A stretch of DNA of 64,000 nucleotides from contig NZ_JAPRAQ010000028.1 in the NCBI RefSeq assembly GCF_029989365.1, forward strand, positions 44,845 through 108,844, given 5' to 3'. The position numbers were made by a program, and so were the translations under genes. The notes under the pieces were generated by a model. That model saw nothing but the letters and a program-made list of their open reading frames with translations. It was not told the origin of the DNA and searched no databases. Below are positions 35,071-43,941 of the stretch, piece after piece (the first letter of the stretch is position 1; every line of letters begins with the position of its first letter). This stretch comes from Bradyrhizobium sp. Arg816 (GTDB taxonomy: Bacteria > Pseudomonadota > Alphaproteobacteria > Rhizobiales > Xanthobacteraceae).

Positions 35071-36726
35071 TCAGAAGATCTTGACCGCGCTCTCCAGCGT
35101 CTTCCAGACACCCCAAAGCAGGGGAACGCCGACGAAGGCCCAGAACATCGCCGCCTTGACGTCAAGCCCGCCGAATCCGATGCCGTAGGAGCCGTGCGGT
35201 CCCGCGGCAGCGGCGCTGGCGCTCGCCGCTTGCAGCTTGGCGACGTCGGCTTCCTTCATGTGCCACTTCGAATCGACCGGCTTGATCAGGTAGTTGCAGA
35301 TCAGGCCCGCGATCAGCATCGCGCACAGGATGTACATGGTCGTGTTGTAGAGCTGATCGCGCGGCACGCCCGCCGCGAGCTGGAACTCGCGGATGTAGTT
35401 CACCACGACGGGGCCGATGATGCCCGCGGTGGACCACGCCGTCAGCAGCCGGCCGTGGATGGCGCCGACGAACTGAGTCCCGAACATGTCGGCAAGGTAG
35501 GCCGGCACGGTGGCGAACCCGCCGCCATACATCGACAGGATGATGCCGAAGCCGAGCACGAACAGGAGCTTCGAGCCCATCGCCGCAAACGTCGGCGCCA
35601 GCGCGTAGAGCACGATGCCGAGGATGAAGAACGTGTAGTAGGTGTTCTTGCGCCCGATCTTGTCCGACAGCGATGCCCAGAAGAAGCGGCCGCCGATGTT
35701 GAACAGCGACAGCAATCCGGCGAAGCCCGCGGCGATCGCGGCGATCTGCGCCTTCTGCCCGGCGTCGAGCGCGTTGAAGCCGACTTCAGGCAGGCCGATC
35801 AGCTTGCCGGCGAAGATCTCCTGGAGCATCGGCGAGGCCATGCCGATCACGCCGATGCCGGCCGACACGTTCAGGCACAGCACCCACCAGATCAGCCAGA
35901 ACTGCGGCGTCTTGTGCGCGTCGTTGAGATGGACGTTGCTCTTCGAGATCATCGCGTTGGCCTTCGACGGCGGCGTCCAGCCCTCGGGCTGCCAGCCGGG
36001 CGGCGGCAAGCGATAGCGGAACGCGCCGATCATCATGAACACGAAGTAGATGACGCCCATCGCGACGAAGGTCTCCCAGACGCCGACCGAGGTCGGGGTC
36101 TTGAAGTAGTTCATCAACAGGTTCGCCAGCGGAGCGCCGATCATGGCGCCGCCGCCGAAGCCCATGATGGCCATGCCGGTCGCCATGCCGCGGCGGTCCG
36201 GAAACCACTTCACCAGCGTCGACACCGGCGAGATATAGCCAAGGCCGAGACCGATGCCGCCGATCACGCCCGAGCCCAGCCACAACAGCCAGAGCTGATG
36301 GGTGTAGACCCCGATCGCACCGAGGAAGAGACCGCCGCACCAGCACAGCGCCGAGACGAAGCCGGCCTTGCGCGGGCCCACACGCTCCAGCCAGCCGCCC
36401 CAAACCGCGGCCGCGATACCGAGCAGCACGAAGAACAGCGTGTACATCCACCCCATGCTGGCGACCTTCCAGTCGCAGCTGGTCGTGAACAGTTCCTGAA
36501 ACAGCGACATGTCCGGACATGCTTTCGGCGCGCTCAATCCGATCGCGCGCGACAGCGGCAGCCAGAACACCGAGAAGCCGTAGGCCATGCCGATGCAGAG
36601 ATGGATGCAGAGCGCAGCCGGCGGCACCAGCCAGCGATTGAAGCCGGCGGTCGCGATGGTTCGTTCGCGATCCAGAAAACCTGCGCCGGCACCCGAAAGT
36701 GTTCCAGCGCTCTCGATTGTTGCCAT
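35071..36726 (-). CDS. oxlT: MFS transporter, OxlT-like oxalate/formate antiporter
   Basis: A 551-residue transporter with 12 or more membrane helices. The start ATG 36726 is set by a strong AGGGGAGGAC ribosome-binding stretch. Typical features of the oxalate:formate antiporter branch are IHLCIGMAYGFSVFWLPLSR, GGIGLGLGYISPVSTLVKWF, PDRRGMATGMAIMGFGGGAM and FNIGGRFFWASLSDKIGRK. An extra hydrophobic helix at the C-terminus (FWAFVGVPLLWGVWKTLE) extends it. Position between formate dehydrogenase and its maturation genes fits oxalate uptake with formate exit, but the substrate is inferred. Confidence 0.85.
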   Translation of the reverse strand: MATIESAGTLSGAGAGFLDRERTIATAGFNRWLVPPAALCIHLCIGMAYGFSVFWLPLSRAIGLSAPKACPDMSLFQELFTTSCDWKVASMGWMYTLFFVLLGIAAAVWGGWLERVGPRKAGFVSALCWCGGLFLGAIGVYTHQLWLLWLGSGVIGGIGLGLGYISPVSTLVKWFPDRRGMATGMAIMGFGGGAMIGAPLANLLMNYFKTPTSVGVWETFVAMGVIYFVFMMIGAFRYRLPPPGWQPEGWTPPSKANAMISKSNVHLNDAHKTPQFWLIWWVLCLNVSAGIGVIGMASPMLQEIFAGKLIGLPEVGFNALDAGQKAQIAAIAAGFAGLLSLFNIGGRFFWASLSDKIGRKNTYYTFFILGIVLYALAPTFAAMGSKLLFVLGFGIILSMYGGGFATVPAYLADMFGTQFVGAIHGRLLTAWSTAGIIGPVVVNYIREFQLAAGVPRDQLYNTTMYILCAMLIAGLICNYLIKPVDSKWHMKEADVAKLQAASASAAAAGPHGSYGIGFGGLDVKAAMFWAFVGVPLLWGVWKTLESAVKIF

Positions 36727-37048
36727 GTAGTCCTCCCCTGCAGTTGCCCTTCTGAGCAAGCCTGCCGCTGCAATCCTGGTCCTCAGCCCATTGCGGTGCA
36801 GCCAACGGTCCCTGCTGCTCCGCACAATCATTCGACGCGCGCCAGGATCGTCACGCGCACCCGAGTCGTTAACCCCTCGAGCGGGGCTCTATGCCGATAC
36901 ACCGTGCAGGCTTCGCGAGTTTGGCCCGCTCATCCGCGTATCGCAGACAAAGCTCAACCTCCGCGCCTGCACGGAGGTTGTCAATTGGGGCAGAAGCCAC
37001 GATTGATGTCGATAGACAAAAGGTAGGTATCAGCAGAGTGACCGCGCA
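36727..37048. other. 322-base gap between oxlT start and tusA end
   Basis: It holds the promoter region of the minus-strand transporter gene and, at the other end, the tail after tusA. I see no gene and no clear operator. Confidence 0.4.
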
Positions 37049-37312
37049 CTACGAACGCAGTGCACCATTGGTTTTCTCTATTGAACCATTGATCTTTTCT
37101 ATCAAGAACACGATGCGCGCCTCGTTGCGCTCGGTGATCTCCACCGTGTCGCCCGTCTCGCGGATCAGGTTCGGAATGTCAATCACCGACAAGGGGTCGG
37201 TGCAGTGCACTTCGAGCTGATCGCCCGGCTGTAACGGTTTGAGCGCCTTGCGCGTCTTCAGGGCAGGTAGCGGGCATTTCAACCCGGTGAGATCGAGCGT
37301 GGTTCTGGTCAT
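37049..37312 (-). CDS. TusA-family sulfur carrier protein
   Basis: An 87-residue protein. It has the SirA/TusA active-site motif LDLTGLKCPLPALKTRKAL, with the reactive Cys13 in CPxP, then PGDQLEVHCTDPLSVIDIP. TusA carries persulfide sulfur; in E. coli TusA and IscS help supply sulfur to FdhD for activating formate dehydrogenase and to molybdenum-cofactor synthesis. It is last in the minus-strand mobB-moeA-tusA set, close to fdhD. Confidence 0.9.
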   Translation of the reverse strand: MTRTTLDLTGLKCPLPALKTRKALKPLQPGDQLEVHCTDPLSVIDIPNLIRETGDTVEITERNEARIVFLIEKINGSIEKTNGALRS

Positions 37313-37356
37313 GGGCGCAACATGGCGGGGTGAGGCGATCGCGTCAACGCGAGGCC

Positions 37357-38613
37357 TCAGAGCAAGTCCGCATAGGACAAGAAACCTACGCTCTGTCCCG
37401 GCTCGACACGCGTGATGTCGTCGCCGAGTTCGATGAGGCCATCGGTCTCGACCAGTGACGACAACAGCCCTGCGCCTTCGCGCGGAAACTTGACCGCTTC
37501 CAACGCACCGTCCTCTCCGCGTCGCAACGAGCTGCGAACATATTCGCGGCGGCCGATCTTCTTCTTGTAGGTGAACGCGGCGCGCACCGGAATCGGCAAC
37601 AGCGGCTCCGGCAGACTGCCCGCAAGCGCCAGCACCGTCGGCCGCACCACGTGGACGAAGGTCACAAAACTGGCGACGGGATTGCCGGGCAGGCCGATCA
37701 GCGGCGTGCCGCCGATGATGCCCATCGCCACGGGACGGCCGGGCTTGATTGCCATCCGCCACAGCACCAGCGAGCCGATGCTCTCGACCGCCGCCTTGAC
37801 GTGGTCCTCCTCGCCGGTCGAGACGCCGCCGGTGGTGAGGATCAGATCGTGGCTGCCTGCAACCTGCTTCAATCCATCCGCGAGCGCATTGCGCTCGTCG
37901 CGCAAGATGCCGAGGTCGGAGACCTCGCAGCCGAGCCGGCGCAACATCGCCATCAGCATGAAGCGGTTGGAATCGAACAGCTGTGACGCCACGCGCGGCT
38001 CGCCGGGCGAAGCCAGCTCGTCACCGGTCGAGAACACGGCGACGCGGATGCGCCTGACGACGTCGAGCCTGACAAGGCCGAATGCTGCAGCAAGCGCGAC
38101 ATGCTGCGGCAGCAAGCGCTGGCCGGCCCGCAGCGCGACGTGTCCCTGCGGAATGTCCTCGCCCGCCGGGCGGACATTCGCGCCGGGCTTCAGCCCCGGC
38201 GGCAGCACGACTCTGCCGGCCTCATCGAGGCGAACGTCTTCCTGCATGAAGACGGTCTCGGCGTCAGGCGGCATCGGCGCGCCCGTGAAGATGCGCACAG
38301 TGTGGCCGGCCTTGATCGGCGCCTGCGCAAGGCCGCCGGCCTGGATGCGACCGTCGAGCGGGAATGCCCGTTCCGCGCTGTCCGGAAGGTCGGCATTGCG
38401 CACGGCGTAACCGTCGACGGCGGAGTTGGTGAAAGGCGGCAGCGGCAGGGGCGCCGCGATATCGCGCGCGAGCACGCGTCCATCGGCATCGACGAGCGCT
38501 ACCGTCTCCAGATCGGCAATCGCGTTGACGCGGGTCGTGATCAGACCAACGGCCTCATCGACCGACATCATCGGTCCACCGAAGGCAAAGCAATCGTCCG
38601 ACAGTTGCGCCAT
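37357..38613 (-). CDS. moeA: molybdopterin molybdenumtransferase MoeA
   Basis: A 418-residue MoeA that inserts molybdenum into adenylated molybdopterin. Motifs: PPFTNSAVDGYAVR, GAPMPPDAETVFMQED, VFSTGDELASPGEP, the TTGGVSTGEEDHV loop, KPGRPVAMG and GLPGNPVASFVTF. The start ATG 38613 is 9 bases after the stop of mobB, so they form an operon. It is the most typical of the three MoeA-like proteins in this window. Confidence 0.95.
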   Translation of the reverse strand: MAQLSDDCFAFGGPMMSVDEAVGLITTRVNAIADLETVALVDADGRVLARDIAAPLPLPPFTNSAVDGYAVRNADLPDSAERAFPLDGRIQAGGLAQAPIKAGHTVRIFTGAPMPPDAETVFMQEDVRLDEAGRVVLPPGLKPGANVRPAGEDIPQGHVALRAGQRLLPQHVALAAAFGLVRLDVVRRIRVAVFSTGDELASPGEPRVASQLFDSNRFMLMAMLRRLGCEVSDLGILRDERNALADGLKQVAGSHDLILTTGGVSTGEEDHVKAAVESIGSLVLWRMAIKPGRPVAMGIIGGTPLIGLPGNPVASFVTFVHVVRPTVLALAGSLPEPLLPIPVRAAFTYKKKIGRREYVRSSLRRGEDGALEAVKFPREGAGLLSSLVETDGLIELGDDITRVEPGQSVGFLSYADLL

Positions 38614-38622
38614 GGTGCCTCG

Positions 38623-39150
38623 TCAGCGTATCGCGGCGCTTTTTGCCACCGCTTCCTCGACCGGCATCGCCGCACGCAGCAGCAATGCCGCGGCGGCCTC
38701 GATATCATCGAGATGGACGGTCGGCAGGCGGGTTTCAATGGCGCTATCGGTCGCAATCCCGACAATCCCGGGATCATCGGGAAACAGCAGCGGCTTGCCG
38801 TTGCCGGCGCGATGCACCTCGATCTTGCGGTGCGGCTCGCGCTTGAAGCCCTCGACCACGACGAGATCGACGGCTGACAGCTTGCTCAATAGTTCCGGCA
38901 GCCGCGGCTCCGCCGCGCCGCGCAACTCATGCATCAGGGCCCAGCGGTTCGACGACGCAACCAGCACCTCGGCCGCGCCGGCCTCGCGGTGGCGCCAGGA
39001 ATCCTTGCCGGGCACGTCGACGTCGAACTGGTGATGGGCATGCTTGATGACGGAGACGCGCAGGCCTTGCGCGTTGAAATGCGGGATCAGCCGCGTCAAC
39101 AGCGTGGTCTTGCCCGCACCGCTCCAGCCCGCAAGGCCGATGACTTTCAT
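38623..39150 (-). CDS. mobB: molybdopterin-guanine dinucleotide biosynthesis protein MobB
   Basis: A 175-residue GTPase-type protein with the P-loop GWSGAGKTTLL at the start, KHAHHQFDVDVPGKDSWRHR and VVVEGFKREPHRKIEV. MobB assists MobA in making the guanine dinucleotide form of the molybdenum cofactor used by formate dehydrogenase. It is first gene of the minus-strand mobB-moeA-tusA set and divergent from fdhD. Confidence 0.95.
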   Translation of the reverse strand: MKVIGLAGWSGAGKTTLLTRLIPHFNAQGLRVSVIKHAHHQFDVDVPGKDSWRHREAGAAEVLVASSNRWALMHELRGAAEPRLPELLSKLSAVDLVVVEGFKREPHRKIEVHRAGNGKPLLFPDDPGIVGIATDSAIETRLPTVHLDDIEAAAALLLRAAMPVEEAVAKSAAIR

Positions 39151-39257
39151 CGCAACTCGATCTCCGCCAGCCGTGTCATGCGGCCGGAACCGCCTTCTCC
39201 ATCGTCGTGAGCATGCTTATATCGGCTTGACCCGAATGTCATGCTAACGTCACGGCC

Positions 39258-40148
39258 ATGATGAAGATCGACAAAGCCCCGGTGCCCCTGATCGTTCCGA
39301 ACCCTGACGACCCGCGCCTGACGGAGCGCGTGACCGGCACCGACCAGGCCGGCGCCAAGATCGAGATCAAGGTGCCGATGGAACGGCCGCTGACGCTCTA
39401 CCTGAATTCGCAGGAGATCGTCACCATGATGACGATCGGCGACTACCCGGAATATCTGGCGCTGGGCTATCTGCTCAACCAAAACATGCTGAAATATAAT
39501 GACGAGGTCACCGAGGTCGAATACGACGACGACCTCCAGGTGGTGGTGGTGCGCACCTCACATCACACCAATTTCGAAGCCAAGCTGAAGAAGCGCACCC
39601 AGACCTCGGGCTGCGCGCAGGGCACCGCGTTCGGCGACCTGTTAGAGGCGGTCGAGAGCGTCGCTCTGCCGAAGGCAGAGCTGCGCACCTCCTGGCTCTA
39701 CCAGATGACGCAGACCATCAACACCATGCCCTCTCTCTATCTGGAGGCCGGCGCGATCCATGGCTGCGTGCTGTGCAAGGAGGGCGAGCCGCTCTGCTAC
39801 ACCGAGGACGTCGGCCGTCACAACGCGGTCGACAAGATCGCGGGCTGGATGTACCGCCACGGCGTCGATGCCTCCGACAAGATCCTCTACACCACGGGAC
39901 GGCTGACCTCGGAAATGGTGATCAAGACCGTGCGCATGGGCATTCCGATCCTGGTGTCGCGCTCCGGCTTCACCGCCTGGGGCGTCGATCTCGCTCGCCA
40001 GGTCGGACTGACGCTGGTCGGCCGCACGCGCGGCAAGCGCTTCATCGTGCTCGCGGGCGAAGAGCGGATCGTCTACGACCAGAACCTTGCTTACGTCGAG
40101 GAGGAATCGGCGAAGCACAAACGCAAGGGTGAAGGTGGTGACGACTGA
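39258..40148 (+). CDS. fdhD: formate dehydrogenase accessory sulfurtransferase FdhD
   Basis: A 296-residue FdhD, which delivers sulfur to the molybdenum cofactor of formate dehydrogenase and is needed for its activity. Motifs: GYLLNQNMLKYNDEV, the Cys loop KRTQTSGCAQGTAFG (only one Cys in this loop, instead of the CxxC of E. coli), AGAIHGCVLCKEGEPLCYTE, DVGRHNAVDKIAGWMY and TTGRLTSEMVIKTV. It is divergent from mobB and overlaps mobA at its end. Confidence 0.95.
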   Translation: MMKIDKAPVPLIVPNPDDPRLTERVTGTDQAGAKIEIKVPMERPLTLYLNSQEIVTMMTIGDYPEYLALGYLLNQNMLKYNDEVTEVEYDDDLQVVVVRTSHHTNFEAKLKKRTQTSGCAQGTAFGDLLEAVESVALPKAELRTSWLYQMTQTINTMPSLYLEAGAIHGCVLCKEGEPLCYTEDVGRHNAVDKIAGWMYRHGVDASDKILYTTGRLTSEMVIKTVRMGIPILVSRSGFTAWGVDLARQVGLTLVGRTRGKRFIVLAGEERIVYDQNLAYVEEESAKHKRKGEGGDD

Positions 40149-40770
40149 CTTTCCGGAAACGCAGGGCGTGCTGCTCGCAGGCGGCCTCGCACGGCGCATG
40201 GGCGGCGGCGACAAGCCGATGCGGACCATCGGCGGCCGCACCATCCTTGAGCGCGTGATCGCACGATTGACGCCGCAATGTAGCGGATTGATCCTCAATG
40301 CGAACGGCGATCCCGCACGTTTCGCGACGTTCGGCCTGCCCGTTGTCGCCGATGACGTACCCGGCTTTCCCGGGCCCCTCGCCGGCATTCTCGCCGCGCT
40401 CGACTGGACGGCGGCGAACCGGCCTGACATCGAATGGGTGCTGAGCGCCGCAGGCGACTGCCCGTTCCTGCCACGCGATCTCGTCGCGCGCCTGCACGAG
40501 GCGCGGGAACGCGAGAACGCCCAGCTTGCGGTCGCCGCATCAGGCGACCAGTCGCATCCTGTGATCGGCTTGTGGCGCGTCGCCTTGCGCGACCAGCTGC
40601 GTCACGCGCTGGTCGTCGAGGACCTCCGCAAGATCGACCGCTGGACCGCGCGCTATCCGCTCGCAACGGTGACATGGCCGGCCGAGCCGCTCGATCCGTT
40701 CTTCAACGCCAACACGGTCGAGGACATCGCCGAAGCCGAGCGGCTGGCCGCACTGGATGCGGCGTCCTGA
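40138..40770 (+). CDS. mobA: molybdenum cofactor guanylyltransferase MobA
   Basis: About 210 residues, with the nucleotide-binding start LLAGGLARRMGGGDKP, DDVPGFPGPLAGILAALDW and SAAGDCPFLPRDLV. It adds GMP to molybdopterin. I chose GTG 40138 (several GTGs precede it); the start overlaps the fdhD end by 11 bases, so the two are co-translated. Confidence 0.94.
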   Translation: MTTDFPETQGVLLAGGLARRMGGGDKPMRTIGGRTILERVIARLTPQCSGLILNANGDPARFATFGLPVVADDVPGFPGPLAGILAALDWTAANRPDIEWVLSAAGDCPFLPRDLVARLHEARERENAQLAVAASGDQSHPVIGLWRVALRDQLRHALVVEDLRKIDRWTARYPLATVTWPAEPLDPFFNANTVEDIAEAERLAALDAAS

Positions 40771-40803
40771 CAAGAAGCGTCGGCGCAAGTGCGAGCCTGC
40801 CGC

Positions 40804-41934
40804 TCAAGCCGCCAGCGGCACTTCCCAGGCGTCGTAACCGTAGACCCAGCTCGTATCAGTGCGCTCCTTCAGCCAGATGTTGGCGCGCGAGGTCTCCTGC
40901 ACCCGCGTGGTACGCTCCTTGCGCGTCGCCTCGAAGCGGCGGAACGCATTGGCGACGCCGTCGCGGCCGACACCGTCGAGGCAGCGCGACAGCACGGCGG
41001 CGTCCTCGATCGCCATCGCCGCACCCTGCGCCATGTAGGGCGTCATCGGATGACAGGCATCGCCGAGCAACGTCACCTTGCCGTCGGCCCAGCGCTCCAG
41101 CGCGTCACGGTCCATGATCGCCCATTTGTGCACGTCGGGACAGGCGGCGAGCACCCGAGCGACCTGCGGATGAAAGCCTTCGAATGATGTGCGCAGATCG
41201 CGCACGTCGCCCTTCGCCGACCAGGACTCGATGCGAAAGTCCGGCTCGGGCTGGCTGGTGACGAGATAGACCTCGCTGCGGTCAGGCTTGACGTAATAGA
41301 TCACGATATGGCGGTCCTCCCCCCACCATTTGGTGCAGTCGTCGATCCCTGCGCCGCCGAGCAGCGCGGCGGGATAGGTGGTGCGATAGGCGATGCGGCC
41401 GGTGAATTTGGCCGGCGCGGCGTCGAACAGGATATCGCGGACCGTCGAATGGACGCCGTCCGCGCCGACCACGGCATCGGCGACGGCACGCGTGCCATCC
41501 GCAAAGGTCAGCCGGACACCATCGCCGGTCTGGTCGAGACCGACGAGCTTGTGATTGAGCCTCACAAATTCGTTCGGCACCGCGCTCGCCAGCGCAGCGT
41601 GGAGATCGCCGCGATGGGCGAGCAGATAGGGCGCGCCGAACTTCTCTTCGGCGTTCTCGCCAAAAATCATGTCGAACTTGATGTCGCCGCTCTTCCAGTC
41701 GCGATTGTTCCAGGAACGAGGATAGAACGAGTGCTCGCGCATCCGCGCCTCCAGCCCCAGGGCGCGCAGCACTTTCATCGCGTTGCAGCCGATCTGGATG
41801 CCGGCGCCGATGCGGGCAAACTGGGAGGCCTGCTCGTAGAGCATCACATCGATACCGACGCGCCGAAGCGCCGCGGCCGTCGCAAGCCCGCCCATGCCGG
41901 CACCGACGATCGCAACCGAAAGCGGCCTTGCCAT
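40804..41934 (-). CDS. FAD-dependent aromatic monooxygenase, NicC-like
   Basis: A 376-residue group A flavin hydroxylase with VAIVGAGMGGLATAAALRR, VVGADGVHSTVRDILFD and GDACHPMTPYMAQGAAMAIE. From memory, the closest characterised relatives include 6-hydroxynicotinate 3-monooxygenase (NicC): TKWWGEDRHIVIYYV and the C-terminal WVYGYD match its pattern. Salicylate or 3-hydroxybenzoate hydroxylases are alternatives. It is the last gene of an operon that starts with the tungstate-binding-like protein and includes two MoeA-like proteins. ATG 41934 has a GGTGGGGGACGCG lead. Confidence 0.8.
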   Translation of the reverse strand: MARPLSVAIVGAGMGGLATAAALRRVGIDVMLYEQASQFARIGAGIQIGCNAMKVLRALGLEARMREHSFYPRSWNNRDWKSGDIKFDMIFGENAEEKFGAPYLLAHRGDLHAALASAVPNEFVRLNHKLVGLDQTGDGVRLTFADGTRAVADAVVGADGVHSTVRDILFDAAPAKFTGRIAYRTTYPAALLGGAGIDDCTKWWGEDRHIVIYYVKPDRSEVYLVTSQPEPDFRIESWSAKGDVRDLRTSFEGFHPQVARVLAACPDVHKWAIMDRDALERWADGKVTLLGDACHPMTPYMAQGAAMAIEDAAVLSRCLDGVGRDGVANAFRRFEATRKERTTRVQETSRANIWLKERTDTSWVYGYDAWEVPLAA

Positions 41935-41979
41935 CGCGTCCCCCACCCTGTCGCGCGGCTTGAACGCCGCGTCGTCGAT

Positions 41980-43929
41980 CTATGCAGGCCGGAAGCCCGC
42001 CCGCTCCAGCGCAGTACGCGCCTCATCCGAGCCGAGTGCGTCGAGAAAGGCCTGCACGGCCGGCCGCTGCTTGCGCGCCGTCACCAGCGCGAAATCATAA
42101 TGCTCTTCCGCGAACGGAATGAAACCAAGGCCGACCGCATGGGCGACCGGCGCAATGGTCATGCCCCAGTCGGCGCGGTGCTGCGCGACAGCCGCAGCCA
42201 CGGCATTGTGCGAGCGCGGCTGATTCCAGTAACCTTCCGGGCGCGCACCGCCGAGCAGCCGGTCGATCAGGATGCGCGTGCCGGCGCCCTGGTTGCGGTT
42301 GACCATGATGCAGGCGGAGTCCGCGAGCGCGGCGGCGACGGCTTCCTTCGCACCGAGCCCCTCAAAACGCTTGTCGCCGTTCCGGAACACGATGCCCTGC
42401 ATCCGCCGCCAGCCCGGCACGAGCTCGAGACCGTCGACGAGATATGGCCTGTTGTAGGTTTCGGTCTTGTCGTCGAACAGATGGATCGGCGCGAGATCGC
42501 ATTCGCCCCGCTTCGCCGCCGCGAGTCCGCCGAGGCTGCCGACCGCGATTGAGCGCACGGTCAGCCCCGCATGCGCGAGTTGCGCCGTGACGAGATCGAG
42601 GCCGGTGCAATGGCTGCCGACGATGACGAGATCGGGCACCCGCACATGCGGCGTGAACAGCGTCACCTCGGCGTCGGTGCCCGCCGGCATCTGGTCGGCG
42701 AGCGCGTCGATGCGCAGAAAACCGTCGGCCTGCGCGAACGATGTGATCGCACCGGACCCCTTGCCGGAGGGATAGGCGATCAGGCCGTCCTTGCCGCCGA
42801 CCAGCGAGACCATGACGAACTCGGTACGGCCGAGTTCGGAGACGATGCGCACCGGCACGGTTGCGTTCACCTTGGCATCGGAGCGCGGCGGCAGCCCGGC
42901 CATTTTGCGCAACACCGGCACGATCATGTCGTGGAATGTGAACATCGCCGAGGTCGGAAAGCCCGGCAGGATCACCACCGGTTTGCCGTCGCACACCGCA
43001 AGGCACAGCGGCTTGCCGGGCTTGAGCGCGACGCCATGCGCGATGATGCCGGGCTGGCCGAGCCGGCCGATGATGCGATGGGACACGTCGCCCGCGCCCT
43101 TCGAGGTGCCGCCCGAGAGCACCAGCATGTCGGCGTCCACCAGCGCGCGGCGCATGGCGGCTTCGAGTTTTGCCTCATCGTCGGGAATGGCGCCGAGGAA
43201 CACCGCCTCGCCGCCGTTCTCGTCGATCGCGGCGGCGACGATGGCGCCGTTGGTGTCGTAGATCGCAGCCGGCGCAAGCGCCTCGCCGGGCTGAACCAGT
43301 TCGTCACCGGTGGAGATCACGGCAACACGCGGCTTGCGCGCGACGGTCACCTCGGCGATGCCGCAGGCCGCCAGCATGCCGATCTCGCGCGAGCCGATGA
43401 TCGTGCCGGCGCGCAGCAGCGCCTCGCCGCGCGCGATGTCGGAGCCGGCGTAGGACACGAACTGTCCAGGCGAAACGGCTCGCCGGACGTCGATCGCATC
43501 GGATCCGGCGGGCTGGGTATGCTCGACCATGACGACGGCGTCGGCGCCGCGTGGTAACGGCCCGCCGGTTGCGATCGGCGTTGCGGTTCCTGTCGCCACT
43601 TGCAGCTTCGGCGCGGTGCCGCAGTGAATGGTCTCGCCGTTCAGCACAAGGCGAACGGGCGCGCCTTCGCCGGCCGTGGCGAGATCGGCCGAGCGCACGG
43701 CAAAGCCGTCAACATTGGAACGGTCGAAAGGCGGAACGTCGATCGGCGCCGTGATGTCTTCGGCCAGCCCCGCGCCGAGCGCATCGGCAAGCTTGCGCGC
43801 CTCGCTCGGGACCGCGCGCGGGAACAACGCAGCTTCAAAACGCGCCAGCGCGTCCTCGCGAGAGAGGATCTTGAGGAACTGCTCCTGCTCGAGCGCGCTG
43901 CGGTCTTGCGATTGCGGGATCATCGTCAT
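41980..43929 (-). CDS. MoeA fused to a periplasmic-binding-like domain
   Basis: A 649-residue protein. Residues about 1-415 are MoeA-like (PPFDRSNVDGFAVRSADL, VISTGDELVQPGEAL, LSGGTSKGAGDVSHR, LPGFPTSAMFTFHDM). Residues about 430-649 are a LysR-substrate/PBP-like domain with VIVGSHCTGLDLVTAQLA, GSLGGLAAAKRGECDLAPIH and NRNQGAGTRILIDRLLGG. Fusions of this kind occur in organisms using tungsten or molybdenum formate dehydrogenases; the C-terminal domain may sense or choose the metal or cofactor. It lies in the operon tupA-like / moeA-like / this gene / monooxygenase. Confidence 0.9.
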   Translation of the reverse strand: MTMIPQSQDRSALEQEQFLKILSREDALARFEAALFPRAVPSEARKLADALGAGLAEDITAPIDVPPFDRSNVDGFAVRSADLATAGEGAPVRLVLNGETIHCGTAPKLQVATGTATPIATGGPLPRGADAVVMVEHTQPAGSDAIDVRRAVSPGQFVSYAGSDIARGEALLRAGTIIGSREIGMLAACGIAEVTVARKPRVAVISTGDELVQPGEALAPAAIYDTNGAIVAAAIDENGGEAVFLGAIPDDEAKLEAAMRRALVDADMLVLSGGTSKGAGDVSHRIIGRLGQPGIIAHGVALKPGKPLCLAVCDGKPVVILPGFPTSAMFTFHDMIVPVLRKMAGLPPRSDAKVNATVPVRIVSELGRTEFVMVSLVGGKDGLIAYPSGKGSGAITSFAQADGFLRIDALADQMPAGTDAEVTLFTPHVRVPDLVIVGSHCTGLDLVTAQLAHAGLTVRSIAVGSLGGLAAAKRGECDLAPIHLFDDKTETYNRPYLVDGLELVPGWRRMQGIVFRNGDKRFEGLGAKEAVAAALADSACIMVNRNQGAGTRILIDRLLGGARPEGYWNQPRSHNAVAAAVAQHRADWGMTIAPVAHAVGLGFIPFAEEHYDFALVTARKQRPAVQAFLDALGSDEARTALERAGFRPA

Positions 43930-43941
43930 GCCAAACCCATA

